Positions 52,275-61,665 of a DNA stretch of 64,000 nt are shown one piece after another. The number at the start of each line of letters is the position of its first letter. Positions within the stretch are counted from its first letter, which is position 1. Under the pieces are notes generated by a model. That model did no database searches and was not told where the DNA came from. It was given only the letters and a program-made list of their open reading frames with translations. The stretch covers positions 1,401,001-1,465,000 of the forward strand of contig JASPKZ010007250.1 in the NCBI GenBank assembly GCA_030220185.1. Reading direction: 5' to 3'. Both the position numbers and the translations under genes were made by a program. The stretch comes from Diploptera punctata. Lineage: Eukaryota > Arthropoda > Insecta > Blattodea > Blaberidae.

Positions 52275-52539
52275 TAAAGTTTGATAAATGTGTTTTGTAA
52301 ATAATATAAACTGCAGAGGCATGCACTAAGCAATCAGACAGCCAAAGCACTGAATGTTATAATTTTTAAATGAACAATGGTAAATCGAGGAGTAGGTTTC
52401 CATCCATTCATCTTATTTCTCTACAACCAAAGTCAGGCCTTGGCCTCTCCAATCCTCCTCTTCCATTCTCTGTTCCTAGCCACCATCTTCCAATTCCAAA
52501 CTCCTAAACTAAAAGTTTGCACATTTCAAGTTCCAATTA

Positions 52540-53045
52540 GAATTTAAATTAAAATGCTTTATACCTCACCTCACATCCAGTCTTCTAATTAAACTGGTTT
52601 CAAAACCTAGGTGGTTTCATCTTCAGCAGTATCTCGACCGATAAATTATATTTGAAGAGAAAAATTATACGCTCAGACTGGTGTTTAAACCCAGGACTTT
52701 TGGCTTTGTAGGCCAATGCTCTGCCACTGAGCTGCCTGAGAAACTCCATTCAATCTAAATGCAAATTTTTCTCTTATACATTGTTAATTTCTGGCAAAGG
52801 TCCCCAAACCCCAGTGTGAGCATATAATTTTTCTCTTCAGATATAATTTTCAATCTATAATTGAGTTGGATAAAATGTTTTTACATCACTTCATAAAGTT
52901 ACATGTTTTCACAATACTGGTTTCAGGTTTGAGTCGGAGTTTTACTGAAGATGAAGGCCCTTTGAAACCAGTATCATGGAAACTTGGAACTTAATGAGGT
53001 GGGATGTAGATATGTTTTGTCCAACTCAATTATAGATTGACATGT
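52540..53045. mobile_element. Penelope-like pieces with a tRNA-like repeat between
   Basis: 52540-52630 is a left arm (tacctcacctcacatccagt). 52630-52860 is a minus tRNA-like sequence (tgctctgccactgagctgcc) and an inverted scrap. 52861-53045 is a foldback (ttttacatcacttcataaag and inverse) with CTGAAGAT-GAAGG-c-CCTTT-GAAACC on the plus strand. Confidence 0.65.
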
Positions 53046-53081
53046 AGTTACTAAATTGTCTCAAAGAAACATCTAATAGGC

Positions 53082-53435
53082 AACATAAGCTATTATTTGG
53101 ATGGGAAAGACTGATTAAATTTAGCCAAGAAGCTCTAATTTAGCCTTGAGGTTCTTTTACAAGTCTGAAAATTTCAGATTTGGGACCCATGACTTAAAGA
53201 CCCTCCCAGAGGACTTGTCCCATGGAGTTCTCCATCCTAAAAATACATCCAGTCCAGCCAGGTTTGAAACCACAACCTTTGGGACCAGAGGCAAGAAACA
53301 TACCCCTAGATCACAAGACCGATAATAGTACTATATGTTTCAGAGAACTATGACAGGTTTATGTAAATTGTAGACTTTCACGACAGGTGTTTTGATTCAT
53401 GTATTTTATGTCTTTTGTCTCTAGCAGAACATTTA
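53082..53435 (-). repeat. Inverted copy of 31558-31925 (with SINE)
   Basis: Reverse complement of the 31.6-kb block over about 350 bases, including the tRNA-headed SINE and about 100 bases of flank (ttttgattcatgtattttat). Confidence 0.78.
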
Positions 53436-53850
53436 GTGAATAACAAAGAACATGCCATAAAATTTGAAGAAACACAAGTTTTGTCCAAAACACAACATTA
53501 CTACACCAGACTTCACAGAGAGGCTATTGAAATTTATAAACACAGAAATTCCTTTAACAAAAAAAGAAGAAACTATGAAGATTAATAAAATTTGGATTCC
53601 GGCATTATATAACACGAGAATAAAATCTATGACTTACGCCAGTGACAACCAATAAAAAATTAGCTGCAAAGTAACGGACCGTGTAGAAAACATCACCACA
53701 CAATACTCAACTATAAATAAGGACACGATTTCCAACGCACAGCCAGTCTGCAGCCGACATTTGAAGAGTTAGGAGGTCAAAGAGCATGCAGAATCTCCTG
53801 AGGATATTTACCGCAGTAGTAGACGAAACATTGAGTGTTAATAAAACCAG
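53436..53850 (+). mobile_element. Penelope-like 3' end, third GIY-YIG family
   Basis: EHAIKFEETQVLSKTQHYYT, RLHREAIEIYKHRNSFNKKR then stop; frame shifts to NKIWIPALYNTRIKS. This is the classic Penelope endonuclease C-terminus. The 3' UTR carries a hammerhead-like CTGAGGAT...GACGAAACATTGAGTGTT (53798-53838), stem III ACA-ttgag-TGT, stem II decayed. Confidence 0.75.
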
Positions 53851-53859
53851 ACCACGGCC

Positions 53860-54300
53860 ATTTAGCCCAAAAGACATAAAATACATGAATTATGACAGGT
53901 TTATCAATATATTACTGAACTATCATGTGATCGATAATTGTTATCGAATTAGTGCTTTGGTTGTTTCCCCTGAATGCATGCCACTGATAAAATGTAAAGC
54001 TATTTTGTAGAGAAGAAATGTTTTATTCTTTGGTCACTAATACTAAATTATATATGGGCTCATTTAATTTAAGCCCACTGATAATTTATTACTTTTTTTA
54101 TGTTTGTTGAAAACTTGTTCTGTAGTGAATGGAATAAACTAGATTTTGGTAAACATATTGTTATTAAAATGGTTACCAACCATAACAACTCTATGGCATA
54201 AGTAACCATTCACTTATTACCTATTTCCTAAGGCCCTCCACTAATGGTTAAGTGAATGCAATTTATGTCCCCGATATCCAGTTTCCTAAAATCCATTTTA
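53860..54300. other. No feature recognised
   Basis: AT-rich, with a stray open frame at 53786-54010 that starts inside the PLE 3' UTR and has no recognisable similarity. No repeat or palindrome seen. Confidence 0.35.
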
Positions 54301-54314
54301 ATATTGTCCTCTAT

Positions 54315-55346
54315 TCAAAGTTAAAAATGGGAAACACATTATGAGGTTCTTAATTAATAAATTAATGAGTCATTTTTAACATCTTACCTCATATTTCATG
54401 TTTTATTAAACACGGTAACTATAATATTTAATTTTAGGAAGTTATATTTTGAGGTTATTTTTAATTATATTATTTTTGGTCTGGACATCTTACCTCAATA
54501 TTAATGTTGATTTGTTCTTGGACATGTTTCAAAACAATTCTGTTTTATCGTCAGCTTTCCCAGACTGGTTTTATTTATGTTGCATTATGTTGCACAACCT
54601 GGATGTCGATGTCAGCTCCATCCTGTGGTTGGCCAAAGAACCTCCAAACAAGGTCCCCTGACGATAAAACAGAATTGTTTTGAAACATGTCCAAGAACAA
54701 ATCAACATTAATATTGAGGTAAGATGTCCAGACCAAAAATAATATAACGGTAACTATAGTTTTCAAATGATCTTGTCATTCATTTTCAACCGCCATTATG
54801 ACTACCGGATATTCGTTGGAATCTCCCTCTATAACGTTGCCATCTGGTGTTGATTTGATGAACTTTGAGATATCGTTGCATAGGAAAAAGAAAAAGAAAT
54901 TTGGACACTCGCACAAAGGAACACTTTAGAAATATTAAAAATGGTGAAATTGAAAAATCAGCTATTGCAGCACATAGTTTGATGGAAGGTCATAAAATTG
55001 AAAAAGAAGCTAAACTTCTAAAACATTTGGAAAAACCTTTGGATTTGACAGTTTTGAGAGAAAATATTTATTCAGAAGAACAAATTTAAATCCATGAATT
55101 TCGACATTCCGGATGAACGTGACCTCATCTCGAAGTTTATCAAATCAATACCAGATGGCAACGATATCTCGAAGTTCATCAAATCAACACCAGATGGCAA
55201 CGTTATAGAGGGAGATTCCAACGAATATCCGGTAGTCATAATGGCGGTTGAAAATGAATGACAAGATCATTTGAAAACTATAGTTACCGTGTTTAATAAA
55301 ACATGAAATATGAGGTAAGATGTAAAAATGACTCATTAATTTATTA
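54315..55346. mobile_element. Penelope-like inverted dimer containing a second PLE
   Basis: TSD attgtcctctat (54303-54314, 55347-55358). Close relative of 5132-5662: same arms (aattaatgagtcatttttaa, cttacctcatatttcatg) and a longer plus-strand gene tail ([49 protein letters not shown] then frameshift). Confidence 0.88.
54424..54746. mobile_element. Nested Penelope-like foldback
   Basis: TSD acggtaactata (54412-54423, 54747-54758), lying inside the left arm of the outer element. Family of 7893-8270; its right half is shortened so the palindrome is asymmetric. CTGACGAT-AAAACA-gaat-TGTTTT-GAAACATGTC at about 54658-54692. Confidence 0.9.
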
Positions 55347-55357
55347 ATTGTCCTCTA

Positions 55358-55465
55358 TATTTGAAGAGAAAAAATTATATGCCTAGACTGGGGGTTGAAC
55401 CCAGGACTTTTAGCTTTATATGCTAATGTTCTATCTGAGCAACCTAGGGCTCCAATCTCAATATC
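55358..55465 (-). mobile_element. tRNA-like repeat, partial
   Basis: Starts atatttgaagagaaaaaatt; T-arm gggggttgaacccaggactt; D-arm half missing bases (gttctatctgagcaacctag). Directly abuts the right TSD of the PLE. Confidence 0.6.
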
Positions 55466-56235
55466 CTCTAGATATTGTTCTCTATTGTTATTTAGGCATT
55501 TCTAATGATCTTTTCTGTAAAGGTTGCACAATAAACATTTTAAAATAATTTCTATAATTACACTGGTCAACATGATTTTTGTCTCATGAGTACCAATAGT
55601 TGTACTTAATGCAGTTTTTTATTGTTTTCGAATATGTATTTGGAATTTCTCCATCACCCACAATTTTTTTTATTTCAATTTCAATTAATAGATTTAAATA
55701 ATTATTTTTTAAATAAACATTTTTTCATCCATTTATTATCTTGGCGCAGTGAGCAATGAGCACGGGGAACACTTTCATCAGAATATTTAAGCTATGAAAA
55801 AGAGATATCAAGGCAAATGGAATCTTAATATGCGGGCCGATTATTTATTGTTGGAACCATCAAGAGGGATGCTCTACAGGCAAAATATAGCAGGAAATCG
55901 TCATTTCTTACTTTCTAGGTGAGTCCGAATGTTCGAATATTGTGTAGTTACGAATGTAGAAAATATTAAAGTGTTTGAAATTAAAAATTCCTGTCTCTCG
56001 GAAACCTTGCATGATGGAGAAAAACCGATATCATATTTGAATTTAGGAGAAAAAATACTATCAGAATCACATATTTTTCTTTCTGAGACAAAAAAAAAAG
56101 TTTCTTTTTTGTTGCTCAGTGTTATCCATTCAAACTACATGACCTGTCCCTCCATCTCCAGAATTTACATTCAAACTCACTAACTATACAAACATTTCAG
56201 GACTTTTTACACGCTTTATATTAGCTTGACCTGTA
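55466..56235. other. No feature recognised
   Basis: AT-rich with a stray open frame at 55929-56183 lacking similarity. Ends in an (atct)n microsatellite at about 56236-56250. Confidence 0.35.
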
Positions 56236-56249
56236 TCTATCTATCTATC

Positions 56250-56770
56250 TACGTAACAGAATCTTTCAACGCGATTTTCACCCACTTAAAATCATCGGAT
56301 CGACTTGAAACTTTGTATACTTGTAGACGACCCGTGACAATACAATAATTTCATATTTATTTTCTAAAATCCTGGCCATAATCATCAGAAAATCAAAAAA
56401 AGTGTTTTTGTATCAATGTAACGGTATCTTTCAACGTGATTTTCACCCACTTAGAAACATTGGATCGACTTGAAACTTTGTATACTTGTAGAGGACCCGT
56501 GACTATACAATAATTTCATATTTCTTCTTCTTCCTCCTTCCAAGTATTAGGCCAAGGAAATTTATTTTCTAAAATCCTGGTCATACTCATCAGAAAATCA
56601 AAAAACGTGTTTTTGTATCAATGTAACGGAATCTTTCAATGCGATTTTCACCCACTTAGAAACATTGGATCGACTTGAAACTTTGTATACGTGTAGAGAA
56701 CCCGTGACAATACAATAATTTCATATTTTGTTTCTAAAACCCTGGCCAGAATCATCCGAAAATCAAAAAA
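56250..56770 (+). repeat. Three tandem copies of a unit of about 165 bp
   Basis: Each unit starts gtaacRRtatctttcaacg or close, then gattttcacccactta, ggatcgacttgaaactttgt, gacccgtgacaatacaataa, and ends aatcaaaaaa. The second carries a short insertion with the LINE A 3' end (ccaagtattaggccaagg, about 56520-56560). Origin unknown. Confidence 0.75.
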
Positions 56771-56821
56771 ATTAAAACTGGTATAATAGGTTGCGGACTT
56801 GTCGAGTTTTTAGTCAATCGT

Positions 56822-56912
56822 TGTAAGAGCTCAGTTGGTAGAGCAGTGAACTCTTAATGGTATATAATTTCAGTAATCCATACGTCGCTGGTTCAAATCT
56901 GGCTGGGTGGGT
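56822..56912 (+). repeat. tRNA-like sequence with CTT loop and apparent insert
   Basis: D-arm AGCTCAGTTGGTAGAGCAG, anticodon loop-like CTCTTAA, about 20 extra bases (tggtatataatttcag), then B-box GGTTCAAATCTGG. The middle resembles tRNA-Lys(CUU) with an intron, but the acceptor stem is not convincing. Confidence 0.4.
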
Positions 56913-57016
56913 TTCTTTTTATAGAAGAGTATTACTTTTAGCTCATACTACAATAGTATCGAATTTAAAGATATTTACATTTTTATCTTATTCTGTAAAA
57001 TATTAAAACTAAAAAA

Positions 57017-57490
57017 TAAAAAATAAATAATAGTTTTAAAAAACTAAAAGAACACGCTTTATTAGAAAACTAAAAAATGAAAAATAATTTTAATTTCCAA
57101 TACGCTTGGGATAAAATAAAGTGGTCAACAAAAAATCATCTCCAACACATATAGAATAAAATTAGAGTTATCAACAAAAAGAAAATAATTTTACCATCAA
57201 AAGCGTGGGGTGCATTTTATGATTTTTACATTTTCTTCTTAGAGAGCTTACTTTTACCAATATCTGTTTATTATCAAATATATTAATTGATATAGAGCAC
57301 CCCACGCTTTTGATGGCAAAATTATTTTCTTTTTGTTGATAACTCTAATTTTATTCTACATATGTTGGAGATGATTTTTTTGTTGACCACTTTATTTTAT
57401 CCCAAGCGTGTTGGAAATTAAAATTATTTTTCATTTTTTAGTTTTCTAATAAAGCGTGTTGTTTTAGTTTTTTAAAACTATTATTTATTT
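57017..57490. repeat. Large inverted repeat, arms about 195 bp
   Basis: Left arm (aatagttttaaaaaactaaa ... catcaaaagcgtggggtgc) and right arm (gcaccccacgcttttgatgg ... ttttttaaaactatt) are near-perfect inverses around an 80-bp AT-rich spacer. Different from the PLE foldbacks: no TATGAGGT boxes and no ribozyme core. Possibly a foldback-type DNA transposon. Confidence 0.75.
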
Positions 57491-57737
57491 TCATTATGTT
57501 ACTATTACAACATATTATTGTGTGCCTAATAAAATTAATCAAAATCTCGTAATTTTAAAAATCCTAAATACAGTGAAAAAGCAATCTACAACCTGTGTTC
57601 AGATATTTTGTAAGCAAAAATTTGATGTAGAGTTAACATTTTTTAAAGTTTTTTTTTTCCCCGTACAAACACAGAGGGTCTATTTAAAAAAAATTATATA
57701 CCATATTTTGATTGTTCCAGATTTCAATCTCAGTGGT

Positions 57738-57777
<40 letters not shown>

Positions 57778-57895
57778 CTAAATTATTTCAAATTTCAATA
57801 ATTTATTTTTTGTCAAATATTTCTGCAAGGTGTTTTGATAAAAAATCTCATAATTTTAAATATACTAAAAACTGCAAGAAAGCATTATATACTGT

Positions 57896-58039
57896 CATAT
57901 TTGAAGAGAAAACTTATATGCTCAGACTGGGTCTGAACTCAGGACCTTTCACACTCTAGGCGAATGCTCTAATCAAGTGAGCTATCTGAGCAAGTTCCAA
58001 TTTAAATGCAATTTTTTCTTTTATATACACTGTTAATTG
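57896..58039 (-). mobile_element. tRNA-like repeat monomer, 144 bp, 8-bp TSD
   Basis: TSD tatactgt (57888-57895, 58040-58047). Only the tRNA-like module between its inverted ends (catatttgaagagaaaactt ... ttttcttttatatacactgt). The shortest complete insertion of the family with a tRNA-like part. Confidence 0.82.
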
Positions 58040-58615
58040 TATACTGTGTTTGAATTTGCTGTAAAGTCAAACTTTTTAAGATTTTTTTAACAAAACTGAA
58101 ACTAAAAATGTGCATATATGGCATATAAAAAACTTAATGTTACATTTTCAATGATCAGATTTGAATCTCGGTGTTGTATATATAACATTTTATCAACATC
58201 AAAATTTATTTTTTGTAAAAAATTTCTGCGAAGTTATAATAATGATAGATGTTTTGACAAAAGAATCTTAATAAAAATCCTAAAAAAACTGTGAAAAACC
58301 ATTCTACAGGATGTGTTTATGTTTTCTCTATCAGAAAATTCAATACACAATCAGATTTTAATAAAATAAAATAGTTTTTCAACAAACAGGAATCTAAAAA
58401 TTTCCATAGAGGGCATGTTAAAAAGGACTTTTGTGCCATATTTTGAATTTTCCAGGTTTGAATCTCAGTGGCCTACATTTTTATACTTTTTTCCAAAATT
58501 AATTTTTTTTTTAATTTCTGCAAGTCTATATAAAGCCTAGGTTTTTTGACGAAAAATATCATAATTTTAGGTATCCTAAAAAATGCAAAATAATTCCACA
58601 GTATGTGTTTGAATT

Positions 58616-59232
58616 CCCTCCATGGTATCTTTACGTTGTCGTGGTGGAGTGGCTTGCGTGCTTAAATGATCCTGAGAGCTATGCCGGCGGTAGCATTGCT
58701 GCCGATAGGGTTACCCATGCCGGACTGGTCGAAGATGATAAGCCAAACGAAATAAGTACCTTGGTCGAAAGAGTGACGATCTTTCACCGTAAAAATACAA
58801 CCGTCAAGAAATGCGGACATGGGTTCTACTGGGGTAAAATTTTCCGGAGGTCAAATAGTCCCCCATTCGGTTCTCCGGGCGGGGACTACTTCAGGGAACC
58901 CATGCCAAAGGCTCAAACACAGGGACATGTTCCTAGGAACATGGAATGTTAGGACTTTATACAATAGCATGGCACTAGAGATATTAACGCGGGAATTAGA
59001 TAAATCGCCCTTGGATATAGTCGCTTTACAGGAAGTCAGGTGGCCAGGAGAAGGTAGTCAGGAATCAGGAAGCTTTGCATTATACTACGGGGGTGCAGAA
59101 AGACCTGCATTTGGAACGGGTTTTTTAGTCAGAAGGAGGATCCTATCCGCTATCCGAGATATTAAGTTTATTAGTGATAGGATATCATACATAATTCTAA
59201 AGGGTAAACAACATGATTTTATCCAGTGAGTA
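58616..59232 (+). mobile_element. Internally deleted RTE element, 16-bp TSD
   Basis: TSD agtatgtgtttgaatt (58600-58615, 59233-59248). 5' leader (gtcgtggtggagtggcttgc), endonuclease start ([52 protein letters not shown]), then at about 59222 a jump to the last bases of the element (cagtgagta). This gives the family's 5' leader, missing from the 9.3-kb copy. Confidence 0.9.
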
Positions 59233-59989
59233 AGTATGTGTTTGAATTTTCTGTAACCAAAAATTTGACATATCAAGCTTTTTTTAAATACTTTTTTTTT
59301 TTCTTCAACGTAAAAATTTGCATTAAATAAGCTGTATGCCACATTTTTTATATTCTTGCAGTGTATATATTTGTAAGTTTTTTTTTAAGTTTATTCCTTG
59401 TAAAAAATTTCTGCAAGGCTATAATAAAAAGGCTTTGGTGCTTTGATGGAAAATCTCATAATTTAAAAAAAACAAGTTCTAAAAACTGTGAAATAGCAAT
59501 TCTACAAAGTGTATTCATATTTTCAGTATCCAAAAGTTTGACATGCAGTAAAAAATTATTGAAAAAAACATTTTTTTTAACTGTTTGAGGTTTAATTTCT
59601 CTTTCAACTTTACTTTTATATTAACTGCTTAAATATGTTCACTAAATAAGACCTAAAAATTTGCATAGAGAGCAAATTAAAAAAAGTATGCAATATTGTT
59701 GTTTTCCAGGTTTGAATCTTGGCAGTTCATGTTTTTACACTTTTTTTTTTCTTCCCCCAAATTCAAAACTTTTTTAACATTTCTGAAAGCCTATATTATA
59801 TAGCCTTGGTGCTTTGACCAAATCTCATAATTTTAGAAATTATGAAATTTGCAAAAAAAAAATACAGCATTCTACAAGGGATCATATTTTCTGTAACCAT
59901 GATGTGAGAAAAAATTTAATTTTTTAAACAGACAGGAACTTAGAAATTTGCAAAGAGGATGGTATATTAAAAGAAATTTTATTTTAAAA

Positions 59990-60280
59990 TACAAAAGGAA
60001 GTAACATTAAGAGGTTTATATTTCATTGAGAAATGTTAAATTAATAATAAAACATCATTAAGAGGTTTGTTTAATAATTAAAACATTTTGTCTGTTCATT
60101 CTTATCTCTTAGAGTTGTTTTTGTCGAACATACATTTCAGAGCCTCTTAGCCCCATCATCAGCGATTACAGACGATGGGGCTAAGAGGCTCTGAAATGTA
60201 TGTTCGACAAAAACAACTCTAAGAGGTAAGAATGAACAGACCAAATGTTTTAATTAAGAAATTTTATTGTTACACCTTTT
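59990..60280. mobile_element. Penelope-like foldback (cttatctcttagag family)
   Basis: Left box aagtaacattaagaggttta, then arms tgttcattcttatctcttag and ctaagaggtaagaatgaaca around gattacag. Here TATGAGGTAAG is replaced by TAAGAGGTAAG. Minus-strand hammerhead core in the left arm. A scrap of the tRNA-like repeat (gagaaatgttaaattaataa) sits in the left box. Confidence 0.75.
60124..60170 (-). ncRNA. Hammerhead-like ribozyme, CUGAUGA core
   Basis: Minus: CTGATGA (60162-60156), U, stem II GGGGCT-aag-AGGCTCT with wobbles, GAAA (60138-60135), then tgtatgttc. Core canonical; stem III short and ambiguous. Confidence 0.55.
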
Positions 60281-60457
60281 TTCAAAAGTTGTATTTTACA
60301 GTTTTTTAGGATATTAAATTTTTTTTAGATTTTTGGTTAAAATACCGAAATTCATACTTGGAACATTCAAAATATAAAATAAAGTTACTTTAATATGCCC
60401 TCTTTAATTATTTAGATTTCGGACAAGTTCTATAGGTAAGTAAGTAGTATTTTATTC

Positions 60458-61619
60458 AGATATAATGAGTATTATATTTGAAGAGAAAGATTATTCGCTC
60501 AGACTGGGGTTTGATCCCAGGGCCTTTGGCTTTCTATGCCAATGCTCTACTAGTGAGCTATCTGAGATATTCAAATCTAAATGCAAATTTTTCTCTTTTA
60601 TGCTGTTAATTCCTGTTGCTGAATGCTATGAGCATTTGCTCGATCACATAAATGGCGGCTTCTTGTTTAAGAAGACATTTATTGGGAATTTAAACACTAC
60701 TTTATAAAGCCAGTAAGGCTTCTTTTGATGTTTTTATTGTTAATTTAACACTCCTCACTGACGGATAAATTATATTTGAAGAGAAAAATTATACACTCAG
60801 ACTGGGGTTTGAACTCAGGACCTTTGGCTTTCTAGGCCAATGCTGTACCACTGAGCTACGCGACAAACTCCAATCTAAATGCTAATTTTTCTCTTATACA
60901 TTGTTAATTCCCAAGCACCGAATGCTACGTATAAATTTTCTCTTCAAATATAATTTATCCTTCAGTGAGAAGTGTTAAATTAGTAATAAAAACATCAAAA
61001 GAAGTCCTACTGGCTTTATAAAGTAGTGTTTAAATTCCCAATAAATGTCTTCTTAAACAAGAAGCCACAGTTTGCATGATCGAGCAAATGGTTGTAGCAT
61101 TCAGCGCTTGGGAATTAACAATGTATAAGAGAAAAATTTGTGTTTAGATTGGAGTTTTAGCGAAAGTATGGACGTTGAAACAGAAGGATATACAGAGACT
61201 TAGATCTGCTGAAATGAGATATCTTCGGAGGACTGCAGGATACACACTACTAGATCACAAAAAAAATGAAGACATCTTAGAAGAATTACACATGGAATCT
61301 TTAGAAAACAAAATTTCTGATTATAAGTCAAGATGGGTACAACATGTTCATCGAATGGAAGATCACAGGATACCCAAACTAATGTTAAGATATCAACCTG
61401 CAGGAAGAAGAAGACCAAGGACGTCCACTCAAAAGACTTCTGGATGGTGTTTCTCTTGAGGCCGAAACAGGTCAACAAATGGCCTAAATTCGTGAATGTA
61501 CTATGATGATGATGAGATTGGAGTTTCTCAGATAGCTCAGTGGTAGAGCATTGTCCTAGAAAGCCAAAGGTCCTGGGTTCAAACCCTAGTCTGAGCATAT
61601 AATTTTTCTCTTCAAATAT
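60458..61619. mobile_element. tRNA-like repeat multimer of at least three units, 16-bp TSD
   Basis: TSD aagtagtattttattc (60442-60457, 61620-61635). Two minus units (60470-60730; 60731-60930), inversion at about 60945, then a plus unit to tctcttcaaatata. The plus tRNA-like part (61526-61600) is split by the LINE at 61158-61515. One insertion event with several unit copies in both orientations. Confidence 0.88.
61158..61515 (+). mobile_element. LINE C-terminal fragment, 12-bp TSD
   Basis: TSD agattggagttt (61146-61157, 61516-61527). Plus frame: [60 protein letters not shown], then a frame change near aagaagaagacc. 3' end atgatgatg. Confidence 0.87.
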
Positions 61620-61665
61620 AAGTAGTATTTTATTCTGATATACTATTTTAAGATGTTACGAGTAT

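Larger units (their letters stand above)
57520..59950 (+). repeat. Decayed tandem repeat, unit about 300 bp, with insertions
   Basis: A diverged motif recurs at about 57580, 57880, 58285, 58588, 59490 and 59860: an a-rich run, attctacaRggtgtgttt, gaattttctgtaa, then about 120 bases later ttccaggtttgaatctcagt and later taaaaatctcataattttaa. Subtracting the insertions at 57896 and 58616 restores spacing near 300 bp. A (ta)n run lies at 57738-57776. Confidence 0.65.

Noticed and set aside
1572..52274. Assignment of the synthetase to the cytosolic enzyme (VARS1/ValRS)
   Set aside because: Motifs such as [24 protein letters not shown] and SMCG/AMCG fit the mitochondrial-type enzyme better from memory. 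A phylogeny would settle it, and the N-terminus is not in the window.
52273..52278. AATAAA as the ValRS polyadenylation signal
   Set aside because: It overlaps the stop codon; a usable 3' UTR would be only a few bases long. Downstream signals are equally possible, so it is not annotated as a separate site.
52395..52505. Possible LINE 3' end (aaagtcaggccttggcctct) just downstream of ValRS
   Set aside because: It resembles LINE 3' ends but is too short and diverged to assign, with no coding part or TSD.
53786..54010. Small plus-strand ORF after the third PLE family
   Set aside because: It begins inside the hammerhead-like 3' UTR of the PLE and has no domain or conserved copy in the window.
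56822..56912. Intron-containing tRNA-Lys(CUU) gene
   Set aside because: The D-arm and B-box look good, but the acceptor stem and anticodon stem do not pair convincingly. It is kept only as a tRNA-like repeat.
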